Shown here one piece after another: positions 42,101 to 56,005 of a DNA stretch of 64,000 nucleotides. This DNA comes from Phalacrocorax aristotelis (Eukaryota > Chordata > Aves > Suliformes > Phalacrocoracidae). The position numbers and the translations under genes are program-made. The notes below the pieces were generated by a model, which searched no databases, was not told the DNA's origin, and saw nothing but the letters and a program-made list of their open reading frames with translations. The stretch's first letter is position 1. Each line of letters starts with the position of its first letter. The stretch is taken from the NCBI RefSeq assembly GCF_949628215.1, contig NC_134279.1:53494266-53558265 (forward strand). The letters are read 5' to 3'.

Positions 42101-44020
42101 AGAGAGAATGAAGGGACAGTGGATCAGACACCGTACCTCACATGTGTGGCTGCAGCTGTGGCCTGATTTCAGTGATGCTTCAGCGCCACCATGTACCAGC
42201 TGCACAGCTTATACCTCATGTCAGCAGCCTGTTGAAGTCGTGCAGTCTCTGAGTGAGAGACTTTCAGCCCTGATTTTCAGCCTTTTGGCTGCAAATAAAC
42301 AATGCATTCCTGACATTTCAAGTACACAGTCAGAATACCCTCAACTCCAGCAGGCTGCTGACAAGTTGTGCAGAGGAAATCTACTACAGCCTCAGGAACT
42401 GATGGGTTTCCTAGTCATTCTCAACAGATTGACTAGTGCTAAATATATATATCCTGTATTTCCACACAATCTTGGCAAAGAAGTCAACCTGTTTACTCTT
42501 TTTTTTTTCAGACAGAAAAAAACATAAGGTAAATGTAAAGCTGTAACTAATAAAGGAAAAACTAAATATTTTTCTTGCTACTCCATGCTTCTAGCTCAAA
42601 GTTCGCTGAACACTAGACCAGACCATGCTCAGCAATGCACAGAAAGGGAAAACTCATTGACATCATTGGGTAGCATGTGTAGTTAGTAATTTTACAAGGA
42701 AAATTTTCCTGGACACTAAAGAATGGAAGTGCTAAATGACTGCTGAAAGTCCATGAGATGTAAACGCTGCTTACTTTGGTGTCTTTGGATGTTGCCTTGC
42801 CATACTAACCTTTAAGAGGTACTCAGATATTCTGGCCTTGGAAAAATCTCCAGCAACAAAACATAGTTAAATACAGTGAGCTCAGTCCTGAAGCTGCTGC
42901 GACTCACACATCCACAGCTTCTCTGTAAACAAATAACTGCCTAGAAATGAGTTTAAGCGGAAAAGCCCTGTCAGATTTGAAGCTTGGTATTTGGTACAGT
43001 TGAGCACCAAATGCCTGGCAGTATTGCCACAGCTCTGTCAGCCCGTGCATAGCACATATGTGAGACATCTGGATCTGGGGACTGTACAAACCTCGTGCAG
43101 TGCATAGGGATAAGAGACCTTCACAGGTCTATAACACAGCAGCTAACCTCTCTGACTTCTTCCAAGGCTTTCCTGTGAGTCTGAAGAAACCAAGTAGACA
43201 GCCTGATAAAGCTGCACTCTGGGAAATCCAGCTCCCTCTTTCAGCTTACACCTTGCTATCTGTGTGCTTTTCCAGCAAGCCACTGTCTAACTTTAAGTCT
43301 TTTCCCATGTGAAAGATATGATATGAGGTTGCAAACAGGGTTCTTCTGCAAATATTCCTGGATGTCTTGGGTAGGGGCTCAGGAAATTTCAGAAACAACT
43401 TACTTTGCTTCCCCTTTGAAAAGACTCTACCATAACAGTTTAAGATGAGCCCTTAGATGTTAAATATTCAAAAAGATTTTTTTCTTGCTTTCTTACTCCC
43501 TTGCTTCACATACACACTGACACCGTTACATTTCAGTCATCCTCCACACTATCTTTAGAGCTAGGTTGTATAAATTTCGTGTAGCTTGCTTTATTTATTG
43601 CTGGTGATAGATGGAGATGCAAGTAAGGCTGTGATTGGCACTGTCAAAGAAAGAGCTAATCAGCCCCTGGGAACAAATATTTACTGTTCTGCTAGGAAAT
43701 CAGCAGGGAAAACTCAAGTTACAGCTGGAATTTTCCTAAACTCAGCCCTCCCCAGATAAGGGTGTTTTAAAATAAAACTCGTTAGAGGAATACTATATTA
43801 ATGTTACCTGAGATTGGAATAAAAGGGGAAAGCAGACAGGTCTGTTTGCAGGAACATGGAGAGAAACTGAGTCAACTCCCCATTGATGTAGCTTCATCAG
43901 ACCTCCTTAATGCACTCAGAGCTCAATCTGTTTCACTGCAACTCCAGAGTCTTTGCTGGGAATCTTATAAACCTGTGCACAAGATTTGCTTTCCTCCAGC
44001 TTAGATTTCCTGGCCCAAAC

Positions 44021-44062
44021 TTTTCCTCCAGAAAATTTGGAGGAAATCTGCTTTTCCTCCAA
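44021..44062. repeat. small inverted repeat with a third arm copy
   Basis: TTTCCTCCA at 44022-44030 and TGGAGGAAA at 44038-44046 form a perfect 9-bp stem with a 7-base loop. The same TTTTCCTCCA then recurs a few bases later, so the arm could pair in two alternative ways. Confidence 0.7.
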
Positions 44063-45351
44063 AATTTGAAGTTTGAACTGGGAGCTGTGGGTCCTTGTGG
44101 GCAGATGGAGCTGGGGGCAGACATAGGAAATCCCTCATCAGGAACAGCTCCTCATCTGCCCTCTGAGCCTGGAACCAGCAAACCTGAACAAGCTGTGGCT
44201 CCTGCTGCCGTGGTCAGATTTCTCAGTGCCTGCTAAGTCACAAGCTCCATTTGAATCCTTTCCCTAGCACTGGAGTATATATGAAATAATAAAATGGAAA
44301 ACTAATGGATTAAAATGGTCAGTGGATTAAAAAGTCGCTGTAGGGGGCCGGAAGGGAGGACAGACAAACAGGCAGTATGATTACATTAGAGTGATTTCCT
44401 GCCCGGGGTCTGCAAGACCCATCAGAGCAAAATTATGCAACAAGTTAAATGCCATACCTAATGTGCCACAACTACTGAATACTTTTTTTTTTAGAGAGTT
44501 CAGGGAAAACTTACGTGTTTTCTCTAAAGTTAACTGGATTTTGCCCTCATACAAACCTCCTCCTTATGAGGAACACCAACCTGCAAAAGGAACTGGGTGA
44601 AACTGTCCTTACTGAAATTCAGGAGTGTTTCACCTTTGATTTTAATCCAGCCAAGATTTTACTTGCTGCTATCTCTGCAAAATCTCACAAACTGTGCATA
44701 GAAAAATCACCTTTCACTGGTCTCACAGTTTCTGACCCCCATGGGACAGTATCTGTGGAAAAAAACAAGGCAAATTAGACAACAATAACCCAGGCTTGTC
44801 CCTACACAACAGCAGTCCCCTCCCAGCACAGCTAAAGGAAGCAACAAGCCAGATGAGGAAGGTAAACTTGGGATCTGAAAGGAAAGAGTCTCTGGTATTT
44901 ATAAAAGTCAGAGGTTCACACGGAAACTTACTTACAGCACTGATCCTCTCCAGCCTATTTCAGGACACGCAGCCCTTTTTCAGCAATAGTGTTTGACTCA
45001 TTAGTGTTGGACTATTTCTCCTTTTTTTAACTCTTTGAGTGTAAAACCATGTATGGATTTGAAACCATATTGACACCTAGACTATTCAAAGTAAGAGATG
45101 ATCACTGAAATTCTTTGCCTGAGTAAGAACAGAGTGAAAACTAAATCACAGCTTCAGCATGTGAGCTGTAAGCAATGGAGCCACTTGACCCAGCATAGTC
45201 TTCTGTGATTAACAAACCCAGGGCATGGAAAAAGAAAAAGGGAAACTGCCTGCAGCAGGTACTGTGATGAAGTGCAAAGAATGCTGATGCATACTTCATT
45301 TCAAATGCTAATATCCTCTGAAGGAGCAGCATGGGCTGCATTTAGTGCCTT

Positions 45352-46080
45352 CTCACAGGATCATGGGGTAACTCAGGTTGGGAGGGACTGCAGAAGGCCT
45401 CTAGTCTGGCCTCCTGCTGAAGCAGGGTCAGATCTGAGGTTGGATGAAAGCGTGCTTCACCACCCTGTTCAGGTCATTGATAAAGATGTTAAACATAGGG
45501 GGTTCCAAGATAGACCCTGGTGGTATCCTACTCATTACCAGCCTCTAGGTGGAGGGTGATTCATTGACCCCCTAAGCCTGGCTATCAAACCACTTTTTAG
45601 CCATCTTGTTATCCACCCATCCAGACTGAAATGTCCTCAATTGGCATGCAAGAACATTGTGAGCGACAGTCTCAAAAGACTTACTGAAGTCAAAGTAAAT
45701 GACATCCACTGCTCTCCTCTCATCCACAAATCCAGTTATTTTATCACAGAAGACAATCAAGTTGGTCAGACATGACTTACCATTGGTAAACCCATGCTGA
45801 CTGCTCCCAATCACCTTCATTCCCTTATATGCCCAGAAAAATCCTCCAGGAGACCTTGCTTCAGGATTTTCCCAGGGATCAAAGTGAGACTGACTAGTCT
45901 GCTGTTCCTTGGACTGTCCTTTTGGCCTTCTTTGAAGATGCATGCAGCATTTGCTTTTCTCCAGTCATTAGAGAGAGGCCTTTCCCAATTTCAAAGATGA
46001 TAGAGAGGGACCTTGCAGTGACCGCAGCCAGTTCTCTCACCACCTTCAGATGCAGCCCACCTGGTCTCTTGGTGTGACCA
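45352..46080 (-). mobile_element. CR1 LINE fragment with reverse transcriptase relic
   Basis: The reverse strand encodes a degraded CR1 reverse transcriptase: QHGFTNGKSCLTNLI followed by DVIYFDFSKSFETVAHN, which corresponds to the RT block around catalytic motif A (usual form LDFSKAFDTV). The left edge (45352 onward) looks like a CR1 3' terminus (TCACAGGATCATGG, AGGTTGGGAGGGACT), so the copy is antisense to KDR, either as one internally deleted element or as two joined fragments. Stops and gaps show that it is dead. Confidence 0.88.
45572..45943 (-). pseudogene. CR1 ORF2 reverse transcriptase fragment
   Basis: About 123 open codons remain of the roughly 900-residue CR1 ORF2 protein. Recognisable blocks are HGFTNGKSCLTNL and YFDFSKSFETV. 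The endonuclease domain and the YADD-type motif are missing, so it cannot be active. Confidence 0.85.
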
Positions 46081-49000
46081 TATCTTATCTGGCAAACATT
46101 TAGGTTCGCTATATATTGGTTAGTAATACTTGCAAACTGCAGTAGCAGTAACAATACCGAGAAATTCCTAAATAAGATGCTAGAATTGGAAAAGTACGCA
46201 CAAAAGGGCTTTTATTGTCACAGTAGGTGACAATACCTTTCTTTATCATCAGCAAAGTCAAACTAAAGCAAAGGTTGATCTCCTCATCTGTTCCTTCAAA
46301 TTAAGAATGAATCCACTGCCAAGGCTTCATAATGGTGTAAATCTGTAGTGGTTCCGCATTTTAACCAAAAACGTTTTCACATGTTTTCACCTCATTTAGT
46401 GGTATGGGTACCACTGAAATACTCATCTCTATTAAACATAGTTGAGGTTGTGAAATTGTCCCTTGGTATTCCATAAAATCCATCTTCCTGACACCAGCTG
46501 AAGACACCGTCTACACAGAATGTTTTATATAAGTCAGCTGCTTTTGACATTAATCTCAGTGGACTGTGGTTACAACTTCTGGAGGGACCAGTCACTGTAA
46601 ACCTTTAACCACAGAAAGCCAAGAAAGTAGAGGTCACTGGTCCTCAGCCTTACAAGCTCCTCTGGGGGCCAGCAGAGGGGTCTGATCTCTTACATTTTCT
46701 ATTCAACATGTCTATATGATACTAGATGGGCAAATAAAGGCTCTAGCTGTGGTGATATATAGATGTCAGATTGCAAGGTTAAAGGATCAAACTGCAGATG
46801 ATACTGACTCTAAGTTTCTGTTGTTCCTGTCCAGGTTATATATTGACTCAAAGGAGTCACTACTTTCGTTTAGAAAGGATTCAATACAAAAACCTGGAAA
46901 AGAGCTAGATGCCTCAATCCATAAAAGAGGAAATATGCCTTGGTCTACAGCAGGGATAACTGGGAAGCAAATGAGATACCCTAATGAAGGCATATGGACA
47001 TTTATGACCCAAGCGTAAAATGTCTCTTGTTGCTGAATGATTCAGGTAGAAGCTCAGGACAAAATTGCTTTTTCCATCCATAGATGACTGTAACAATTAA
47101 TCCTGGATTATTCATTACTTGCATGCACTAACCATGATCCGTGCTTGGATTGGCTGCACTGAAAGGCCGGGCTCTGCACTGTTCTCACTCTGTCTCTTGC
47201 GAGCTTTCTGCTGCAGTTAGTACAGGAAGGAGGAGCCAGTCCAGCCCGAGGCCACCATTACATCCTTACGTACATTATACCATTACATAAGCCCTACTGC
47301 CTTTCAGGTACTGGGAGGAGACCAGCATGTGGAATTTCATATTTAGATCCTGGAAAGCTCAGAAAAAGTGCCTGAATCCTCAGAAACACCGAGGCTCCCA
47401 CATCCAGTTGAGATCTGTAGAAGAGACATGTTTGGTTTTGATTTGGCCCCAGACTGCTTCTGAGAGCCTTTTTCCAACATGTGAGATATCATCCTGGGAA
47501 GGACAAGCACTCTAGCTGAAACTCTGCTGTGTGGAGGATAACCTCCCATGCAAATGCTGGTTAGCCATAAAAAAAATGCAGGCTCAAATTTAATCTCTCA
47601 GAAGGTGGGTAAATCTTTCATCAACCTGGATAATATTTCTTGGCTTTTTGCGATTGTACCTGGGTAATTTCATGCAAGTAAGTACTCTTGTTTGTGCTGA
47701 CCAGCAAAAATTATCTGTAAGATTACCTCCGCATTAGCATGAATGCAGCTCTGTAGAGTGAATCAGCTGGTGCTAAGGACTCAGGGACCACATTGTGTGT
47801 GGGGAGAGGAGGTTGGTTTTAGCTATTTCTAGTCTGGTCTCAGCCTGAATATCCATCAGTGGTTGGGACACATCAGCTGTGTTTCTAGAGCTCACCTTTC
47901 TGTCTGGTGTCATCTGAAGGGACCTCAGTTTGCACACTCTACAATAGTGCCCCAACATGACGAAAGTGTTCACCCATCGGGGAGAGTGGAAGATTTGCTT
48001 CCAAAATATTCTTTCAAAATGGAACAATTTTGAAGGAATGTAGGTGCAGCCTGAGTTTTACCCACCGTGAATGTTGTTCTTGACTGTAGGAGTTTCCATA
48101 TCACTGTTAGTCAAAGCCCCTATCCTTGGCCAGACCCTTCCTGAGACTTGTTAATATAAGCCTTAAGCTTTCTGCAACAAATTGGTTTGAACTTTCTAAC
48201 CTGAAAGGTTAAGCCTGCTACTCAGTGAGTATCTTATATTATCTGCCTTTATAAATTGGAAGAGAGCCTGTGTCATCCCAGCTGTAGATGTTTGCTCCAC
48301 TCCTGGCTGGATTTTAAAATTGCACATTACACCTGTTTATCATCTGGAATGAAAAAAGCAACGTGACTCTCTCTGTAGCAGCACTGTGTTTATCTGAAAG
48401 CTCAAGCTCAGGATCGCGAGATCCTCAGGAGACCACATTTCAGCTGGGTATCCTGATTTGTGGCCTCTAATTGTTTGTTTTGAAAACAAAACTGTCACCA
48501 GCATCCCTTGAAAACAGACCTCTGGGCTTTAACTATGTTGTAGCAGTCACTTGATATTACTGCTAAAATAAGAGTGCATGTCGGTGTTAATTGAGGTCAG
48601 GTCAGATGTGTTTTATTGGCTTCTGATTGCTACCATTACAACTGTTATTACTGCTGCTTACCTTTCTACAGCCTCCTTGCTCATCCATTAGGTAGTATAT
48701 CAGTTAATCGGGTTTCTTCCCATTGTAATATATGGCAAATGAGGGATAATAAGAAAGTCAGTTTCTGCTCCTTGAGATTAATGTAAGTGTTGTCATTTCA
48801 CCAGCATACTATGAAGCTGAAAGAGATATTATATCATTTCCCTCATTGAAAAAAAAACAAAAACAAAAAGAAAAATAAAAAAGACAGCATTATGCATTTA
48901 AATCAGTCCTAAAACTTTAAAGCCATAATTCCAAAAAGGAATAAGGGACACGGGGGTGCCTGTCAGCAACATCACCTTAAGCAGTCCTGGCTACTAGATA

Positions 49001-49259
49001 AGCATTTTTCTCTGCTTTGGCTTTAAGACATCCTAGTTTCTGGATGTCTGAAAATAGTCACAGGGCACATACATTCCCAAGTGTATTTAGATATGGTTGT
49101 GTTTCTTGAGAAGGAAACAATAAAACATGATGCTCAATACATGGTGCTCAATACCTTTCCACAGGCAAAGCGCACTGACAATCACTGGAAGTCAGTATGC
49201 CTTTCATAGTCACAGGGGATTTGATATATGAGTAGCGTGATGTGTCGCACAGAAACTCT
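46081..49259. other. intergenic, no gene seen
   Basis: No recognisable coding sequence or CR1 tail. An A-rich run lies at about 48,849-48,885. Open frames here are short and lack any family signature. Confidence 0.6.
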
Positions 49260-49862
49260 GGGGACTGTCATACCATCCCAGGCTGTTCCAGGCCATCTCA
49301 AGCAAGATCTTGAGATGGTGGGAGAATGGCCTAACATGGCTAACAGGAACCTCACAAAGTTTGACAAAGACCTGCAAAGAACTGAGACGTCCTGTGTCCT
49401 GGTGCAGTAACCCCACACAGCAGCATGGGCTGGGACCAGTTCTGTGGAAAAAGGGGGACCTGCTGGACAAGAAGTTGAACACAAGCCAGCAATGAGGAGA
49501 TGCTGAGGGAGCTGGGTTTGTTTACCCTATGGAAGAAAAGGCTCAGGGGCACCTAACTGCTGTCTTCAGCTAACTGTTGTGGCACAGAGAGAAGTAAGAG
49601 CCCGGTTCTTCTTGGAGGTACAGTATGAAAGGACAAGAGGAGATGGTCACAGGTAAGAGCAAGGGAGATTTCAGATGGATATAATGAAAAGCTCTTCACT
49701 ATAAGCACTGGAGCAGGTTACTCGGAGAAGCAACCTTGCAGATTTTACAAATTTGATGGAGACAAGGCCCCGAATAATCTGATCTAACTTTGAAGTTAAC
49801 TTCGAAGCTGGATGAACACTGGAGCTTCCTTCAATCCTGAATTATTATATGACTCAGAGTGT
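49260..49862 (+). mobile_element. CR1 LINE 3' half
   Basis: Sense-strand CR1 blocks in the usual order: CTAACAGGAACCTCACAAAG, GGAGATGCTGAGGGAGCTGG, AAGAAAAGGCTCAGGGGCACC, GGACAAGAGGAGATGGTCAC, GAAAAGCTCTTCACTATAAG and a decayed terminal repeat (ATTATATGACTCAG). It is more diverged than the copy at 56 kb and carries several indels. Confidence 0.85.
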
Positions 49863-52800
49863 TAGTTTGTACTGAGAAAATATTTCAGCAAAAAACTTTC
49901 CATGGAACAATTCTGCTCTAGTAAAATTGGAACTATTTCATAGGACCATGTCTATTTTGACAAGAAGCTTTTCAAAAATCTCAAAAACACTTTTGACAAA
50001 CTCCAAACTGAAATAGAACATATTATTTCAGTTGTTACATTATCTGTATACATTTTCTACAAACTCATACTATAAATATATATGTATATTTTCTGTTGTA
50101 ATGCTGAACTACCATGAAAAGGAATGAATTCTATGTTATCGAATGACTGCGGTCAGGTCTGACTGATGTTTCCAAACTCACACCATTTGGAGTACTTTCT
50201 GCAAAAATGTACACACTTCCAGTTATTTTCTGAGAAAAAAACAGTCAAGCTTACATGAAAAGGGGCAGATAGAAATTCTGTCATCTATAAATCATCTACT
50301 AGCTCACAGAAGTGATAAAATATATCACACCAAATACATCCTTCTGGTATGTTGCCTCACTCAGAAGCCACCCATGTTTTTGTTACAGAAAGAATATCTG
50401 CTATGTTATCACTGGTTGCTTTCAATTCTGATGCCTGTACCATCTGAGTGGTGAAAGGGATATACCACCACACTGAGGCAGGAAGTCTTGTTCTGCTTCA
50501 TGATTCAGAAGCTATGCCACATCCCCTTTTTGAAACATTTGGTGAATTTCTCCAAAGAAATAGGATCTTCTTTTTTGTCAGCTGTTAAAATCCCAGGAAT
50601 CCACCCTTAAAGGGACTGATGTGCTCACCCCTTTGTGAGCGGGACATCTTGACCAGCCCTAGGTTTTGTGCGTGGTATTGGCACTCTAACAGTTGAAAGT
50701 GGTTCCCAACACTGCACTCCTTATTCTGTAAAACAGATGATTTCTTCTTTTTCTGCTCCTGCTATCTTGCATTTATCTGATCATCTGGTTTTCTTCCATT
50801 TTCTAAGTCAAGTTCCTGTTGTGTTTTTACTCTTAGTGGTAGTTTTGATTTATTTTAATTTCGTTTTCAAGATTTTATAAACATAAGAGAAGACAAGTTT
50901 TGCAATAACCCAATTCACATTTGCAGGGACATAATAGAGTTTGAAATAGTTCTTGAACATTTGCTTCTTTTCCCCTGGGAAGTAAGGCTGAGAAGTCATC
51001 AACCATGGGCTCAAGGGTGGAGACAACTGGCCTGGGAAAGTGATGTCCTTCACCTACTACTCAGAAAGACTGGAGAGGTGCAGCAAAAATGAACCAAAAG
51101 TAACAGTTGGGCAAAGTCTGTCTCATTGCATTGGCCAAGCTGAACTTTGTAATTAGGACAATCACCTCAAGGGCTTTGGAGAGAGAAAAAAGTGTAAGAG
51201 AGCACCCTCTCATTCCCTTTCCTCCAGCCAGTTTGGGTAGTTGGAAGCCTTATTTTCTTTTGCCTTTACTGTCTTTTCCCACACAGCTCTAGCAGTGAAT
51301 TAACTGAGAAGCACGACACGTGGAGATCACTCTGGCTGGTCAGGGCTTTACATCTTAACCTGCAGGGACAGGTCCCAGGGGCTCAGGAGTGTGAAATGAG
51401 ATGTGCTTGGAGGGATGAGATTTTAACACCAAGCCATGTCCATGCACTTAAAGGATAAGAGTTCATAGTCTTACACATGGATAAACGGATTTTACCGTCA
51501 CCATTTGGATGTCATTAGCACTTACCTCATCTGTCCTGGAATTAAGCTCCATGCTTTTAAAATAAAACATTGTGTTTATCTAGTTAATAAAAATGACTGA
51601 CAGTGTCCTAATCTTGAGGTGCAATATTTTCACAGAAAAAAAGAAGTTTGACTAGTAAAAACTTGTAATTAACAGCAAGAAACAAGTGATTCATATATAG
51701 AACGACTGAGCATAACTGAAGAATTGTACCTTAAACCAATCTGTTGAAAGACCCTTGGAAAAAAAAAATCATCATTCATTTTTGCACGTCTTTTGATTGA
51801 AGTTACTTTAGGGATCATCTTTCAGAAGGAAAACAACCTTAGCATATAAACCACTTTGGCCAATGTTTATCCAAGCCGAAGCATGAGGACACAACTTAGG
51901 TATGTATAAACAATTTCATGGGGAATTAGTCTGTACTTCAGGGATCAACAGGACAGCAAGGCACAATGCGCTTCAAGCTGCCATTGAAACTCAGAAATGT
52001 CTATGGCAAAAGTTTTAGTAGAATATGTGATGTTATTCAGAATATTTATTTCTGTAGACATATTTTCCACTGTGATATAATGACAACCAACAACAGCTGA
52101 GGTAAAGCAAAAATTAAAAAAGAAATTAAAGAAGGTGTACTTGTGCAGGGTCCTGTGAAGCTGTTCATGTGAAGGTTTGAAAATGTCCTCTCCCTCTTTT
52201 ACAGGTGAGAAAATGAAGTGCAGAGATTAGTAATGACAGACTGAGTGCATGGCTGTTCTGGCAGCCGAGCCCTGTGCTGGCATTCGTGACACTTCTGGAG
52301 CTAGACATACCTCGGCAGCTGAGTGAAAAGACTCCCACATGCCAAAATTCACAACATCTTTAGCGACATTTGCAGACCGTCAGCTTTTGTAGGCTGGAAC
52401 GTAGCAGGAATCACCATTGTCTTCAGTGGTGAAAAAAAATGCACTGCAGAAAAGCTGCATGAGAAATGTCTTCCCATTTCCTCATGGGTCTTTTACACCA
52501 GGATCTTCCTGGGAGCAGAAGGACCCACAACTACCCAGTCACCAGAAGAAAATTCATTTTCTTTCCTTGCCTTGACAAACCTGAGAGAAGGACTTGAGAA
52601 GAAACTGCAAGGGGAAAAATGTTCAAGTAATATTAGAATGATTTTTTTTAAAAACAAAATTGTAAAGAAAATCTTATATTTAAAGAAGACCCTTTAGGGA
52701 AAAAAATATCCCTCATTTCAATCCTTCCCAAGTAGAAAACTACAACAGTATAACTAACATTTACACTGATTTTTTGTCAAAAAAAGTGTATTTAAGATGT

Positions 52801-55800
52801 AATTGATAGACAAGGTTATATCTGAAGGGACATTAATTTAAAAAGTGTATTTTCTAACTCCATTTTTGCAGAGTAACAGACTAAGTTGATGAGTATCAAA
52901 ATCAAAAGCCATCTCCAGGTGTTCCTCTAGCTACCCTTTTTTCACTTGTAAGTTTGAGAACTTGGGAAGGCAAAAATCAGACGAAAGAGTATGCAATGCA
53001 ATTGGCAACATGACTTTTCTCTGGTGTCTGCATTTGGGCGACTGTTACTCCCTGGGCATTTACCTGCCAGCATGTAAGTCCTCATACAGTCCTGGTGGTC
53101 CCATTTTATAACAAGTTTGCACTGTATTCATTTGTTCTATCTATGCAGTAGTAATGGATTACCAGGACAAAGAAGTGAGTTTTTCACTTCAGCTGATGCT
53201 GAGAGGTAAGGTTTGCCTGCTGAAATCTGCAAGTGGGCTTCACAGCTGCAGAGAGAGAGCTGATGTCCCCATCTCTAAAGGCGGCCTTTTCCTTCAAGAA
53301 AACTCCACCAACAGCTCACAATTACCCAGCGAGGGGTCTGTTCCTCATAGTTGAGCTGCAAGGCTTTGACATCAAACCACACGTGTAAACCTGCCTTTTA
53401 CTGCCTGGGAAACTGATAAGGACAGTGGACCATGAGGCTGTTGTGCTCTCAAAGGCTTCTGCTAGCTGGGGTGCATGCTGCAAAATCATAAGGACAAAGG
53501 AGATGGCTGTATGAATTTGGGTACAAAGCCCTGATGCATGTTTTAAGTAGCAGTGTAGCCTGTAGGTATACTTAATGTTTTTACCTTTTTGGAAATTGCT
53601 ACCATTTCCAGCAATATTCCTTGTCAGCAATTCCCCTGGGAATGCCCAGCTTTTCAGAATGACACTTATTTTCCTGAACATCAATTATCTAAGGGAATAT
53701 TTATCTTGTTCCTACTTACTGATGACTTTTAAGGCTAAGTTACTTCTCTAGGGGCTCTGAGGTCAGTCTTTCACATCACAGTCTAAAACAGTATCTTTTA
53801 CACAGAAATGTATTACAGAAAAATAAATACAAATTAATCAAACCAAAGTATAAAATGTACCATATAAATTCGGGGTTTTCAGGCAAATTTCAAATAAAAT
53901 CAGGAGCTGACTGGCTGTGCTTCTGTATGATATGGCATTTAACATGAAAAAAACAAGTCAACAAGACCATCAGGGTTCTTACTTCCAGGAAGCAATCTAT
54001 TTTTAATATTACAAATGCTTTCCTGTTTTCTTTTCTCCAAGATTTCTCCAGTGCATATGAAATTCAAGGGTTTAAACTTTTTTTTTCCCTTGGCCATGGT
54101 ATGCAATCAGGGAGAGAGATCAACATTAGTTATTTATTTTAAGAAAGTCTCTGCACTATATCAACTGAGCGGGTCAACACTGATAGGCTTTGTGGTTCAC
54201 AAATGTCACCCTTGTTCTAGGTGAAAAGCTACTGCTGCTAGGAAGCTCATGCACTGCGTGTGCTTCTAGTGTACGTGGGATACATGTTCTGAGACTGAGA
54301 GTGGTCAGGATATCTACTGATCTGCAATTAGATTATCCATGTTATTATTTTTAGTTCTTATTGAATTGGAAGCAAAGTGAGCTCAGAAAGAAACCATCAA
54401 ATGGCTCCAACTGAGATCAGTGATAATTTTTTTTCACACAGCAAAAAACAGAGTAAACACAGCCCAGGTTTTCTCTAGTAGCGATGCTTGTAATAAAGCA
54501 AGAACATCCTTTTCAAATTCTTGGCCAGACTGCTGCAACAGGCAGAGAGCAGGGTGTGTTTAAAGAGACTTCTCCAGGCTTTACACAATCTCTAGTGGCA
54601 GCTGCAGAGCAGCCTGGGGGTGCCAGGGGAGCAGAGAGAAGTGTGGATATGCATGGCTGCATGTACAGCGGATACTCTCCTCATATAGATGGTTGGCCAA
54701 CATATGGGGTCCTGCAGATTAGGAGGAAAATCCAGTGATGGAGTTGATTGCCTTTGTCGGATAGTGACTATCTACAGGAAAATCACATTCCTTGTTTCAC
54801 CTCCACAAGAACTTCAGCAGCTAAAGCCAGTCAAGGTGCTGGTCTCAGGGTGCATCTTGATAGTTCCCCGATTTTGCTTTGCAAGGTACCTTTCACAGTG
54901 AGCAGATGCTATAGGAGTTTCTGAAAGCAGGTTAACGTGGTTTTGCTGAAAATCGCCCAGCCATTGCAAAAACCGGTTTTTAAAACTAACCATCATGTTT
55001 GGATTTGCCAGTGTATTATACTACTCTCAGCTTTTATGACAAATCAGAAACTGTGATGTTGTCCAAATTGATTTTTGAGTTGACCTCTTCCCTGAGCAAT
55101 GAGATGTCTGGTTTTCAACCCCAGTTTTTGCCAGATTCACTCAGTTTCCAGATGATGTTGCATGTCTTATGACCACAGTGTTTTCTATTCTTATGCATTG
55201 TGCACTCAATAGTGAAACACCTACAGTTGCTTTTGACTCATCCAGGCTTAGCCATAAAGCTGACATTTGTACCCTCAGATACATCCCCTTCTGCTCCATT
55301 GCCCTTCCCTTATTCACTTCAGAGAGTGATTTGTATTTCTGATGCTCCATCCTCTTCTGCCCCTTACAAACTGAATTTAATTGTTTTCTCGTTCTTCATG
55401 CTTTGTCATGAGTCATACCAGAACTGCTGATTCTCAGCAAGACACAGAGCTGGAGTTACTAGGCTCATAATGATCTGCACCCATCTTCCTTGCTACCACC
55501 TGCTTCCTTTTCTGGTGCACTACTACAACAAAAAATGTAAGTAACATGGCAAATTCCAGAGCCATTCCGAGTCGTTTGGCGTTTGTCCACTGACCTTGGT
55601 CTACAAGCTGAAGACCAGCTGAAAGCCTGTAAGTTGGTCCATTGCCAGTTTATCCTGGAAATCCTTGGTAGCTTTCTTATCCGCTATGAATATGTGACTT
55701 TGGTGGTCCTCCAGCAGCTCAGATAGAGTCATCTATTTCCCTCTCAACCCCACGCCCCCATGCCTTTGTCTTCACTCTCGTCTGTTTCCCTCGGTTGCTC

Positions 55801-56005
55801 ATATTGCTGGCCATCTCCAAGCCACACACTGATGGTCTGTACACCATCCAGGTGATTAATTCTGTCTTCCAGGGAACTGTTCTGTGACACCATGAGATGC
55901 ACTGTTCATGCAAGGGTATTGACAGGTGCTCCCATCTAAGGAATGACCCAGATGATAGGACAGAGCGCACACTCAGCATGTTTGCACAGTACAAAATCAG
56001 GATTA
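49863..56005. other. intergenic, no gene seen
   Basis: AT-rich unique sequence. A segment at about 52,190-52,255 (CTTTTACAGGTGAGAAAATG, then GTGCAGAGATTAG) faintly resembles the MIR core and may be a very old SINE. A GTG-started open frame of 124 codons at 52323-52697 matches no known family. Confidence 0.55.
52190..52255 (+). mobile_element. possible MIR-like SINE relic
   Basis: CTTTTACAGGTGAGAAAATGAAGTGCAGAGA, shown here only by its key blocks TTTTACAGGTGAGAAAATG and TGCAGAGAT, is similar to the MIR core order (TTTTACAGATG, GAAACTGAGGC, ACAGAGAGG). The match is short and could be chance. Confidence 0.25.

Larger units (their letters stand above)
34560..45350. other. intergenic region downstream of KDR, no gene seen
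   Basis: No frame shows a known domain or exon-like conservation. The longest open stretch, 153 codons at 42066-42527, begins at GTG and resembles nothing I know. A (CAA)6 tract sits at 36106-36123. Two stretches look denser than average in homeobox, SOX and octamer-like sites: about 35,930-36,060 and 39,880-40,160. In other vertebrates this side of KDR faces KIT. Confidence 0.6.
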
